64,000 nt of DNA. Origin: Streptomyces dysideae (GTDB taxonomy: Bacteria > Actinomycetota > Actinomycetes > Streptomycetales > Streptomycetaceae). The stretch covers positions 203,057-267,056 of the forward strand of contig NZ_KQ949080.1 in NCBI RefSeq assembly GCF_001514305.1, in the 5' to 3' direction. A program made the position numbers and the translations under genes. Below the pieces are notes generated by a model. The model worked only from the letters and a program-made list of their open reading frames with translations, made no database searches and was not told where the DNA came from. Position 1 is the first letter of the stretch. Each line of letters begins with the position of its first letter. Shown piece by piece: positions 42,598 through 50,674 of this stretch.

Positions 42598-43695
42598 GTG
42601 CTCGGCATGCGGGCGGGCTGCTGCCCCGACCCCGAGCCCGGACCGGACGGCTCTCGCGCACGTCACCTGATCCGCACCCGGGCCGGCGACACCGACGATG
42701 GACACGACGGGGCCGAACCGCACCTGATCCGCAGCCGGCACTACAAGAACGCCACCGACGAGGACGGCAACCACCTGTCCGCCGGCGTCGAACGCGACGT
42801 CCCCTGGGTCGCCATCGCACCCGTGGTCCATGCAATCCGCATCCTGGAACGGATCGTCCCCGACGGCCACCTTCTGTTCGACCTCAACGACCACCAGTTC
42901 CAGTCCAAGCACCGCAAGACCGGCTCCCTGAAGGCACCGGCGATGCGCATCCGGATCGAGGACTTCGTGGCCTGGGCCAACACCGAGGCACTCGCGCAGG
43001 GGCTGCCCGACGAGGTCGTCCCGCCCGACCCCCACGGCAAGATCGGCACCGCCCGGTTCCGCAGATCCCTGGCCTGGCACATCGCTCGCCGCCCCGGCGG
43101 CCTGGTCGCCCTCGCCATCCAGTACGGCCACATACGCACTGCCCTGGCCACCGAGGTCTCCGAGGGATACGCCTCCCGCAGCCGAGGCGGCATCCACCGC
43201 ATCATCGACATCGAGACCGCACTGGCCGTCGCGGAAACAGCCGCCGACCTGCGTGAGCACTTCGAAGCCGGCGGCGGTCTCTCCGGTCCCGCCGCCCGAC
43301 GCGCACTCACCCAGGCCGCGAGCACCCCGCGGTTCGAAGGACGCGAGGTCAAAGCCGACTTCGCCCGCAAGTTCCTCGCCCGCGACGGCGCCGTCCTCTA
43401 CGACAACCCCCACGCACTCCTGCTCTGCCTCTACAAGCGCGACCGAGCTCTGTGCGCCAAGGGCGAGGCCAGGGAGGCGCCCACCCTGGACCAGTGCGTC
43501 GCCGGCTGCGGCAACATCGTCCGCACCGACCACCACGCCGCCCAGCTCCGCGAGCACGCCGACATCCTCGACAAGAAGGCCGCCCACACACCCCAGCCCG
43601 TCGGCGACCGCCTACGCGCGAACGCGACCCGGCTTCGCTCCTACGCCGACAACCACGACCGCACCCGCATCACCCGCCAGGAGACCTCGGCATGA
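42598..43695 (+). pseudogene. Third recombinase, C-terminal half
   Basis: The frame resumes with VLGMRAGCCPD after the nested element and continues 365 residues to a stop. It holds the rest of the catalytic domain, with conserved runs such as HLIRSRHYKNATDEDGNHLSAG, RFRRSLAWHIARRPGGLVALAIQYGHI (HxxR-like AWHIARR) and SEGYASRS with a candidate tyrosine. A Cys-rich region LDQCVAGCGNIVRTDHH follows. Upstream, an in-frame ATG at 42418 in the inner element would fuse 60 foreign residues to it, so a fusion product is possible. The stop overlaps the next gene closely (ATG 43692). Confidence 0.85.
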
Positions 43696-44114
43696 GCCCC
43701 GCCCCCGACGAACGCGACCGCATCCGCGCCGCGATGGACCGCATCCTCGCCGACACCCCGCACAACTCCGACGGAGCCCTCACCATCGTCGCTCTCGCCC
43801 ACGAAGCCGGCGTTCCCAGAAACGCCCTGACCCAGCGGCACCCCGACCTGAGGAACGAATTCTACGAACACGTCCGGCAGCGCGGCGCCGCCCCGGACGT
43901 CGAAATCCGGCTCCGCAAGACCATCGTGGACCTGAAAAAGACCATCGCCAACAAAAACAAGGAACTCGACCAGCTGCGGGGCGACGTCCCGAACCTCATC
44001 CGAGTCATCAACCAACTCACCCTGGAAAACCAGCAACTGCGCGAGGCTCTCGCTCATCCCAGTCCGAACGTCATCCCGCTCCACACCCGCCGGCCGATCC
44101 AACCCAGCGAGTGA
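43692..44114 (+). CDS. DUF6262/TnpC-like accessory protein
   Basis: This 140-residue protein starts at ATG 43692 just inside the stop of the third recombinase. It has an N-terminal HTH-like part (ALTIVALAHEAGVPRNALTQRHPDL) and a C-terminal coiled coil (RLRKTIVDLKKTIANKNKELDQLRGDVPNLIRVINQLTLENQQLREAL). This is the DUF6262 pattern found with Tn554-type recombinase sets, comparable with TnpC, which influences insertion orientation and efficiency. It is the last gene before the right end of the outer transposon. Confidence 0.8.
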   Translation: MSPAPDERDRIRAAMDRILADTPHNSDGALTIVALAHEAGVPRNALTQRHPDLRNEFYEHVRQRGAAPDVEIRLRKTIVDLKKTIANKNKELDQLRGDVPNLIRVINQLTLENQQLREALAHPSPNVIPLHTRRPIQPSE

Positions 44115-44199
44115 CACCAGAGCTTCCGCACTGCATGACCGTGGTCCGCGCAGGGCCCGGCCGACCGTTGCATCAGACTGATCCCAGGCCCTCAGAATC

Positions 44200-44223
44200 T
44201 CAACACGCCGACTTGACAGGGAA
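44200..44223 (-). repeat. Transposon terminal inverted repeat, right
   Basis: Read on the - strand it starts TTCCCTGTCAAGTCGG and ends GTGTTGA, matching the left end at 21 of 24 positions. The methyltransferase N-terminal half begins directly beyond it at 44224. Confidence 0.9.
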
Positions 44224-44710
44224 GGCCAGGGAGCCGAGTACGGCACCAAGTGCCCGCACAGGAGGCTGGGTTGGGTCGTCTCCCAGACACCACGGGCAGA
44301 ATTCCACGTCGCCAGGGGAACCGGCCGGCGAGGTGAGGAGACCTCGGACATTCTCGATCACCACCAAGCAGGGGCGGAGGGCTTCGACCGCACGGGCGAC
44401 GTGCAGCCACAGCCCCGAGCGGGTGTGGGGGTTGAGTCCGGCTCGGCGACCGGCGACGGAGACGTCTTTGACAGGGAAAACCGGCCGTCAGGACGCACAC
44501 CCGAGGCACATCGGCCCAGTTGACGGCGGTGATGTCCCCCAGATTGGGCACGCCGGGCCAGTGCCGGGCCAGGATGCGCGCGGCGTCAGGGTTGATCTCG
44601 GCGTGCCAGGCCACGGTGCCGCCGAGCGCGGCCTGGACCCCGAGGTCCAGACCGCCGTAACCCGAGCAGAGCGAGCCGATCAACGGCATTCGCGCGGTGG
44701 CGGTTTCCAT
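44224..44710 (-). pseudogene. DNA cytosine-5 methyltransferase, N-terminal half
   Basis: From ATG 44710 the frame reads METATARMPLIGSLCSGYGG (SAM-binding motif I), then AEINPDAARILARHWPGV and AGFPCQ with the catalytic cysteine of motif IV. A frame change in a run of three T at 44467-44469 follows. In the shifted frame the protein continues as DVSVAGRRAGLNPHTRSGLW with VVIENVRGLL (motif VI), then FCPWCLGDDP, up to VLGSLA at the transposon edge. The ATG is one base after the stop of the upstream gene, confirming that the methyltransferase was part of the - strand transfer operon. It is inactivated by the insertion and the frameshifts. Confidence 0.85.
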
Positions 44711-44711
44711 G

Positions 44712-45308
44712 TCACCGGCCACGTGCGATTCGGTCCGAGGGGGCCGCCACCGCCGTGGCGACGTTGGGCGGCGGCGAACCCGGAGAACGCGCGGTGGTCG
44801 CGGACCGGCTGCGGGCAGCCTGGAACCGCGCGGACGGGGGAGAGACCGTTGCCGATGCGGCATGTAGGGAGTTGGCTCCGTCGAGCAGTGCCGCGCCGGC
44901 GGTGGCGAGCGCTTCCTCCATCACCCGTACTGCTGCCTCCCGGGCATCCCTGGCGTCGGGCTGGTCGCGCAGACTCTCGGTCTGGTTCAGGAAGGCGAGC
45001 TGATGGGCCACTGCTCCCAGGGCGGAAGCCGCTTCGCCGGCGGGCTCGACGGCGGCGGCGAAGTTGGTGATCACACGAGCGGTGTGGGGCGCCTGCTCCT
45101 GGTCGGCGGCACGGAAGAGGACCTCGTCGCCCAGATCGCTGACCAGCTTTCCGAGCTCGGAGATCTGGCGTGCGACGGCGACGACATCGGGTGAGCGGTG
45201 GGGGTCTCCCGGCACCGGCAGCTTGCCGCGCTGGGCGTCGAAGGCGGAGGCCGTGGCGCGCAGAGCCAGGGCGTCGGAGAGTGGGGTGTTGTCCACGGGG
45301 CGTTCCAA
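44712..45308 (-). CDS. Hypothetical helical protein upstream of methyltransferase
   Basis: This 198-residue, largely helical protein (VARQISELGKLVSDLGDEVLFRAADQ, ARVITNFAAAVEPAGEAASALGAVAHQLAFLNQTE, REAAVRVMEEALATAGAALLDGANSLH) has a disordered Ser/Arg tail. No family is recognised. The stop is one base before the methyltransferase ATG, so the two were translationally linked. Its build resembles the other helical accessory proteins of the transfer region, such as those at 29.1, 47.0 and 50.0 kb. Confidence 0.6.
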   Translation of the reverse strand: MERPVDNTPLSDALALRATASAFDAQRGKLPVPGDPHRSPDVVAVARQISELGKLVSDLGDEVLFRAADQEQAPHTARVITNFAAAVEPAGEAASALGAVAHQLAFLNQTESLRDQPDARDAREAAVRVMEEALATAGAALLDGANSLHAASATVSPPSARFQAARSRSATTARSPGSPPPNVATAVAAPSDRIARGR

Positions 45309-45351
45309 GGTGGGGACGGTCGGATGGGCTGGGTTGGTGGGTGAGGACGGC

Positions 45352-46521
45352 TTAGCCGTGGGTGCGCGAGGGCGGTCGTGCGGCTGATGATGTGGAGGCA
45401 GAGCCTGGGCATTCCGAGGGCCGTGCGGCCGGTCGCGCCGTGCTGCGGGCGAGGGCGGCGTGGACCTGCGCCGTCGGGGGCCCCTCGCTCGGCGGCGCGG
45501 GGGGCGGCGCCGGAGCGGGGTGGCCGTTCGCGGTCTGCCAGCGGGCGCGCACTTCGTCGAGCGGCCCGAGCGCGTGCAGGGCGTGGCTGATGAGCCGTCC
45601 GGGGGCCAGGGTCTCGTTCTCAGCCAGGGCGCGGATGGCGCGGGCGGAGGCGGCGGCAGTACGGGCGACGGAGGAGCGCATGATCTGCTCGCCGAGCCAC
45701 TCGGCGCTGCCGGCGCCGACGCCGTTGCAGATGGCGGTGAGCTGTTCGGTGGTCAGCGTGCCGTCGGCGAGCAGACCGCGCCGCTGGGCTTCCCACAGCA
45801 CGGTGATCCGGTCGATGGGTTCGCCACGGTGGTGCAGCGCTCCCAGGCAGCGATAGAGCTGGCCGTGGGCGGGGTCGGCGAAGTCGCCGGGGCGCAGCCA
45901 GCCGACGACTTCGTCCATCGCCTTCGGCCGCTCGACCAGAACCGCCAGCAGGAACTGCTCGTCCTCGGCGACATGGTCCGCTCGTACCGGCGGCGGCGCG
46001 ACGGGAGCTGTGGGGGGCTGTGTCGCCAGGGCGACCGGGCGCGGTTCGGACCCCCAACGGCGCGCGAGGTCTTCGAGCACCCCGGCCAGGACGTCCGCAT
46101 GGTGCAGCGCTCCTTCCACCTCACCCTGGAGGGCGGCGGCGCGGGCTGCCTGGTGGAGGCGGATCGCGTGCGCGGTCACGCTGCGGTGGATCGCTCCCTC
46201 CAGCACCATCCGGCCGTACACCGGGGCGTGCTCGGGTCGCGGGCAGGCCGAGATCAGGATGTGGGGATACACCTCGGTCAGCCCCCGGACATGGTTGCTG
46301 GCCTCGGCGACGGCGTCCGTCACCCAGGACAGCGGCACGCGTTCTCCGGTCGCCACGGCGGGATGGTTCTCGGTCCGGAGCTTGCGCAAGGCGGCGAACA
46401 GCGCCTGGTGGATGGGCCGGTAGAAGTGATCGGGCGCGAGCCAGTCCAGGTGCGCGAGCTGGCCGGGATCGAGCAGCACCGAGCCGAGCACCGCCTGCTC
46501 GGCACTCAGCAGCGGGTTCAT
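45352..46521 (-). CDS. Protein with two DnaB N-terminal-like domains
   Basis: This 389-residue protein starts at ATG 46521. Residues 1-110 match the DnaB N-terminal domain (MNPLLSAEQAVLGSVLLDPGQLAHLDWLAPDHFYRPIHQALFAALRKL). A second copy lies at about residues 185-290 (DEQFLLAVLVERPKAMDEVVGWLRPGDFADPAHGQLYRCLGALHHRGEPIDRITVLWEAQRRGLL). There is no RecA-type helicase domain. The tail is disordered. It may interact with host DnaB or with primase at the element's replication fork, or regulate helicase loading. The previous gene's stop overlaps its ATG (ATGA). Confidence 0.75.
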   Translation of the reverse strand: MNPLLSAEQAVLGSVLLDPGQLAHLDWLAPDHFYRPIHQALFAALRKLRTENHPAVATGERVPLSWVTDAVAEASNHVRGLTEVYPHILISACPRPEHAPVYGRMVLEGAIHRSVTAHAIRLHQAARAAALQGEVEGALHHADVLAGVLEDLARRWGSEPRPVALATQPPTAPVAPPPVRADHVAEDEQFLLAVLVERPKAMDEVVGWLRPGDFADPAHGQLYRCLGALHHRGEPIDRITVLWEAQRRGLLADGTLTTEQLTAICNGVGAGSAEWLGEQIMRSSVARTAAASARAIRALAENETLAPGRLISHALHALGPLDEVRARWQTANGHPAPAPPPAPPSEGPPTAQVHAALARSTARPAARPSECPGSASTSSAARPPSRTHG

Positions 46522-46757
46522 CGTCGCCACCCGGGGGTCGGCGGGTCGTTCTGCTGCGAGCGGAGATCGGCGACGGCCTGGTCGGCGGCGGTCATCGCGT
46601 CGGCGAAGCGGTCCAGCTCGCCGGTGAACGTCGGATCGGTGGCGAGGATCCATTCGGAACCGGTGACCAGCCACCACTGGCCACCGCGTCGGACGACCGG
46701 TGACCAGGCGAGGCGTTCGGAACACGTCGGAGGAGGGGACGGAGTGCGCGAGGACAT
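46518..46757 (-). CDS. Small hypothetical protein (79 aa)
   Basis: This 79-residue protein starts at ATG 46757 with AGGAG about 8 bases upstream, and its stop overlaps the next ATG. It contains RRGGQWWLVTGSEWILATDPTFTGELDRFADAM, a short beta/helix unit. No family is recognised. The preceding 258 bp (46758-47015) show only shadow frames and no clear gene. Confidence 0.55.
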   Translation of the reverse strand: MSSRTPSPPPTCSERLAWSPVVRRGGQWWLVTGSEWILATDPTFTGELDRFADAMTAADQAVADLRSQQNDPPTPGWRR

Positions 46758-47015
46758 GAGGGGACTCCTGAGCAGGTAGAGGGGAGGGGCAGGCCGTGAG
46801 GTCGACGTCGGCCTGGACGGGGGTGCCGGAGCGGCAGGACCAGGGCAGGCAGCCGTCCGGATCGCCGTTCTCCGGTTCGGCGTCCGCGAGCGCGTCGAAG
46901 ATGTCGCCCTGACGTCCGGACCACTCGTGGGCGGTGACCCGGTCGATCGGTGCCTGGTCCAGAGGCCGGCGACTGCAGTGCGGATACGCCTGGCCGAGCA
47001 GCGGCGTGCCCTCCG

Positions 47016-48032
47016 TCAGCGGCGACGGCCGCGGTCGAGGGCCGTCTGCGCGGACGCCGGGAGGGACGACGTGGTGGGCGGTGGGGTGTGCGGTGTGGGG
47101 CGGTGGGGAGTCGTGGTGCGTGTGGTGGCGGCTCGGACTCGTGGGGAGGCGTCGTCGGTGTGCCGGAGGGCGTTGGCGGTGTCGGTGAAGCGGCGCCAGG
47201 CGTAGTCGGAGCGGTCCGCGGTCCAGGCCGGGGCCCGGGCGACGAGGGCTTCGGCGAGGGCGGCGACGTCGTTCTCGGGTGCGGTGCCGCGTGCGAGGAG
47301 GGGGCCGGCGGGGGACCACAGGTCGATGCGCCATTCGTCGCCGAGCCGGACGGCGGTGACGAAGCCGTCGTCGGGTGCCGGCTGGTAGGTCCACATGTGG
47401 GCGTGGACTGTCCAGCCGGGTCCGGCGAAGGCGGGTGGGGCGGGCTCGGGCAGCGGTTCGGGTGTGCCGACCTCGAACAGGTCGAGCAGCGGTCCGTCGT
47501 TGAGAGCCGCGTCCATGAGCCGCAGTGCGTCGTCCGTGGAGACGTCCCGGCGTCCCTTGAGCGCGGCGAGGACGGTGCGCAGAGTGCTGAGGTGTTCCCG
47601 GGCGTCGCCGGGGTCGAGCCGGTCCTCGGCGGGCCCGTCCTGGCGTAGCCAGTGCCGCACCGACGCCGCCTGGGACCGCAGCGATTCGATTTCCCTGGCG
47701 GAGAGCCGTTCCGGCAGGTGTTCGACGCGGTGGACCAACTGCCAGTAGGGCTTGAGGTGTTCGTTGACGACGTGGCGGGCGATGCGGTCGATCTGGGGGC
47801 GGAAGCCGGCCACGGCCCCGGCGCGGACCTGGTCGTCGTGGTGGCGTAGATCGGTGAGCAGGCGCATGTAGGCGTCGTGGGTGTCGATCCGGTCGCGGAC
47901 GACGGACTCGTAGGCCCGGTTGAGGAGTTCCAGATCCGACAGTTCCTGCGCTCCGGACTCGGGGTGGTGGGCTGCTTCGCGCCGGAGGGCGGCGACGCGT
48001 TCGGCGGCGGGGACGTCCCAGACCCCGCTCAT
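47016..48032 (-). CDS. Hypothetical protein following the coupling-protein gene
   Basis: This 338-residue protein starts at ATG 48032, overlapping the TraG-like stop (ATGA), so it is made with the coupling protein. The first 230 residues are helical (LELLNRAYESVVRDRIDTHDAYMRLLTDLRHHDDQVR, RLSAREIESLRSQAASVRHWLRQ). Residues about 245-305 form a DUF317-like or strand-rich unit (GWTVHAHMWTYQPAPDDGFVTAVRLGDEWRIDLWSPAGPLL). The tail is disordered Thr/Pro. Its position makes a transfer accessory function likely. Confidence 0.65.
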   Translation of the reverse strand: MSGVWDVPAAERVAALRREAAHHPESGAQELSDLELLNRAYESVVRDRIDTHDAYMRLLTDLRHHDDQVRAGAVAGFRPQIDRIARHVVNEHLKPYWQLVHRVEHLPERLSAREIESLRSQAASVRHWLRQDGPAEDRLDPGDAREHLSTLRTVLAALKGRRDVSTDDALRLMDAALNDGPLLDLFEVGTPEPLPEPAPPAFAGPGWTVHAHMWTYQPAPDDGFVTAVRLGDEWRIDLWSPAGPLLARGTAPENDVAALAEALVARAPAWTADRSDYAWRRFTDTANALRHTDDASPRVRAATTRTTTPHRPTPHTPPPTTSSLPASAQTALDRGRRR

Positions 48033-49813
48033 GCCGCACGCCCGAAGCCGGAGTTGTTCGCCTTCGCGAGTGCGCGGTCGGTGATGGTGGCCGTGGCGGC
48101 GGCGGAGGCAGGTGCGATGGTCTTCGCTGACGGCTCCTTGTACCAGGGCTTGAGGTCGAGCAGCGCGATGCGCAGGCCGGTGGCCAGGAGGAGCGCCTTG
48201 CCCTTGGGCAGCGCACGGATCGCGTCGGGGGCGAGGATCCGCTCGGTGCGCATGGACACGGACGTCGACTTGCCGCTGTCGGAGCGGGAGACGGAGACGG
48301 TCCGTACCTCGTGCTCCCCGATCGCGCGGCTCAGCTTGTCGGCGAAGTCGATGTCGTCGATCCCGGAGCCGACGATCTTGACCGTGGCGGCGCTCCACAG
48401 TGCGTCCATGCCGGCCTCGCCCCAGCACCGCTGGCCCTGCCGGTAGGACTGCAGGATCGTCATCGGGATCACGCCCCGTGAGCCCAGGTGGCTGTACAGG
48501 TCGGGGAGATCGGAGATCTTGCACACGTTGGCGGCCTCGTCGAGGACGCACAGGGCGGGCGGGTCGAGCCGCCCGCCGGAGCGCTCGGCGACGACCACGG
48601 CCGCGCGCATCACCGCGTCGGCCGCCGCCGCGATGATCGCCGATGCCGAGCCGCCGCCGTCCTTGCTGAGCAGGTACAGCGTGTCGCGGGAGGTGGCGAA
48701 CGCGGAGGGCTTGAACTCGGGAAGGTGCTTGTCGGGTGTGACCCAGGCGGCGATCTCCGGGTCGAGCAGGCAACTCGCGTACTGCCGCGCGGTCTCATAG
48801 ATGCCGTCCCGCGTTTCCGTGGCCCCGCTGACGGTGCCCTGGAGCTGGGCGGCGACCGCCTCGTGGCCGGCGTCGGTGAGCAGGTCCACCGGAGTGCGGT
48901 CAGCGGGGGAGGCAAGCCAGGCCAGGACATCGGTGATCGGGCGCCGATGGCTCGCGGCGCCCAGGAAGAGCGCGCCCAGCGTGTTGCTCGCGGCGGTTGA
49001 CCAGAAGTCGGCACCGCTGGACTCGTCGACGCTGGCGGCGACGAAGTGCCCGGCCAAACGTTTCGCCCCGGCCAGGTCGCGGGCGTCGGCCAGGACGTCC
49101 CACCACATCTCGCGCGGGTGGTGGGCGATCTGCTGCGGGTCGAGCGTCCAGATCGTGCCGACCTCGGCGCGGGCGTCCACCGTCGCGGTGAAGGCGTCGT
49201 TCGCCGCCTTGTTCGAGGTCAGCAGTACCGGGCCGGGAGCGGCGAGGATCGCGGGGATCGCCAGCCCGGACGTCTTGCCGGAGCGCGGGGCCATGATCGC
49301 GACGATCACGTCCTCCCAGGAGGCGCGGACCTCGGCCCGGCCCGGGGAGTGCGTGCCGACGAGGATCCCGCGGTCCGCGGGAGCGACCTCCTTCGGTTTG
49401 AGGCCGGACAGGCTCGGCCGCAGGCTCTTCGCCTTGGCGGCGATCTCCCTGTTCATCAGAGGGGCGAGATCCCGCCTACGGGCGAGGCCGTTCTTCGCAC
49501 CGCCGCGCAGCCGCAGCCACACAACCAGGCCAGTGACGGTGAGGCAGACGGAGAGCAGCCCGGGAACGAGCCGCGCGCCGACCAGCAGAGCGGTGGGACT
49601 CAGGTGCGGCCACAGCACGTCGGGGTGCAACAGCGCGTTGGTGGCCTCGAACGGCGCCCAGGGGCCGGTGCCGACAAGAGCGTTGGTGAGGTTGCCGGTC
49701 AGCCAGGCGAGGGAACCGAAGGCGATGCCGACGCCGAGGACGCCGAACAGGAGGTAGAGGAGCGCGTCGGAACCGGTGGTGGTCGAGGGCGCGCTGGTAC
49801 GCGATGCGGGCAT
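48029..49813 (-). CDS. VirD4/TraG-like type IV coupling protein
   Basis: This 594-residue protein has two N-terminal membrane segments (about residues 16-40 and 77-100). The ATPase domain has Walker A APRSGKTS (Lys180) and Walker B LCVLDEAANV (near residue 425). The C-terminal SYRQGQRCWGEAGMDALWSAATVKIVGSG matches the TraG/VirD4 family. Coupling proteins link the relaxosome to the transfer channel and energise DNA export. It lies downstream of the relaxase-like paralogue and the VirB4 gene in a - strand transfer operon, with a conserved leader upstream. Confidence 0.9.
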   Translation of the reverse strand: MPASRTSAPSTTTGSDALLYLLFGVLGVGIAFGSLAWLTGNLTNALVGTGPWAPFEATNALLHPDVLWPHLSPTALLVGARLVPGLLSVCLTVTGLVVWLRLRGGAKNGLARRRDLAPLMNREIAAKAKSLRPSLSGLKPKEVAPADRGILVGTHSPGRAEVRASWEDVIVAIMAPRSGKTSGLAIPAILAAPGPVLLTSNKAANDAFTATVDARAEVGTIWTLDPQQIAHHPREMWWDVLADARDLAGAKRLAGHFVAASVDESSGADFWSTAASNTLGALFLGAASHRRPITDVLAWLASPADRTPVDLLTDAGHEAVAAQLQGTVSGATETRDGIYETARQYASCLLDPEIAAWVTPDKHLPEFKPSAFATSRDTLYLLSKDGGGSASAIIAAAADAVMRAAVVVAERSGGRLDPPALCVLDEAANVCKISDLPDLYSHLGSRGVIPMTILQSYRQGQRCWGEAGMDALWSAATVKIVGSGIDDIDFADKLSRAIGEHEVRTVSVSRSDSGKSTSVSMRTERILAPDAIRALPKGKALLLATGLRIALLDLKPWYKEPSAKTIAPASAAATATITDRALAKANNSGFGRAA

Positions 49814-49850
49814 GGCGGGTCCAAGGAGGGAGAGCGGACAAGGCGAGGCG

Positions 49851-49877
49851 GGGCGCGCGGCGCTCTTCTGGTGGTCA
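49851..49877 (-). promoter_or_regulatory. Shared leader motif upstream of coupling-protein gene
   Basis: On the - strand it reads ATGACCACCAGAAGAGCGCC and matches 31621-31644 and 62783-62806 closely. It sits about 40-65 nt before the ATG of the coupling-protein gene. In this copy the peptide frame (MTTRRAPR...) does not end soon, so a structural or regulatory RNA role is as likely as a peptide. Confidence 0.5.
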
Positions 49878-49929
49878 TAGGGGCAGCTCCTGTCGGGGCA
49901 AGGGACGGCGGTTGGGGGTCAAGCCGAGG

Positions 49930-50604
49930 TCATCGGGTGCGTGGCGACCGGGGCGGTAGGCCGCTGGTGGGTGGTTCGGATGCCGCACCGGCGGAGGGCA
50001 CGGTCCGTTGAGTGCCAGCGTGCGGGGAGGAGGCGCGGGCGGCTCGGCGTCGGTCCGCTTCCGGGTTCCGGGAGGCGGGCGGCTCGTTGTCCGCGACCGC
50101 GTCGTTGCCGACGACATCGCTGAGCGGCTCCCTGGTCCGCAGTGCAGGCACCTCGTCGCGGTACTTCGGGTCGCTGAGTTGCACAGGGCACGCGGCGATC
50201 ATGTCCCCGGCGACCGCCAGCTCCTCCTGGACGTCCCGCAGCATGCGGGTGGCGGCGGCCAGCCGTGTCCACGTCTCGAAGGCCGGGTTGTGGTGCGGGT
50301 TCTCGAAGGTCAGACGGGCTCGGGTCCAGTCGGCCGCTGCGGCCATGAGTTCGGTCAGCTGGGGGAGTGCCCCGAACGCTCCGTTGACCTCCTCGATGAT
50401 TCCGGCGACCTCATGGGGAGTCGCTGTCTCCGTGAGCCGGGCGATCATCCCCGGGACGGAGTACGGGTCGGCCGACGGGTGGGGCAGGTGTCGGACCTGC
50501 GGGGGCGTGTCGGAGCCGGGCGCCTTGCCGCCGTAGGCAAGCCGGATGTTGTGCTGCATCGCGGCGCCTACGGCCTCGCCGATGCTCGGGTGGAACTCGG
50601 GCAC
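49930..50604 (-). CDS. Hypothetical transfer-region protein
   Basis: This 224-residue protein starts at GTG 50604 with a near-perfect AAGGAGG six to eight bases upstream. It has a helical core (IGEAVGAAMQHNIRLAYGG, MIARLTETATPHEVAGIIEEVNGAFGALPQLTELMAAAADWTRARL, TRMLRDVQEELAVAGDMIAA) and a disordered tail. Similar proteins occur next to coupling-protein genes in Streptomyces elements. The sequence gives no enzyme motif. Confidence 0.65.
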   Translation of the reverse strand: MPEFHPSIGEAVGAAMQHNIRLAYGGKAPGSDTPPQVRHLPHPSADPYSVPGMIARLTETATPHEVAGIIEEVNGAFGALPQLTELMAAAADWTRARLTFENPHHNPAFETWTRLAAATRMLRDVQEELAVAGDMIAACPVQLSDPKYRDEVPALRTREPLSDVVGNDAVADNEPPASRNPEADRRRAARASSPHAGTQRTVPSAGAASEPPTSGLPPRSPRTR

Positions 50605-50674
50605 TATTCCTCCTTGGGTGGGGTGTCGGGTCGGTGCCGGGTGGGTTGGACAGATCTTTCGGACCTTGGCCGGT

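Larger units (their letters stand above)
32450..44223. mobile_element. Tn554-like multi-recombinase transposon
   Basis: The element has 24-bp imperfect inverted ends (21 of 24 match), two complete tyrosine recombinase genes, a third that is split, and a DUF6262/TnpC-like gene, the gene set of Tn554-like elements. It interrupts a methyltransferase gene, whose two halves rejoin in register when it is removed. Six extra bases (GGTGAT, 32444-32449) lie between the left end and the gene, as expected for elements that carry a short junction sequence from their previous site. It also contains a nested element at 36893-42597. Confidence 0.85.

Noticed and set aside
45352..48216. Very long (954-codon) frame on the - strand
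   Set aside because: Only the part from 46521 down is a convincing gene (DnaB-N domains). The upstream part runs under the 79-aa gene and the 47016-48032 gene and has Arg/Pro-rich shadow composition.
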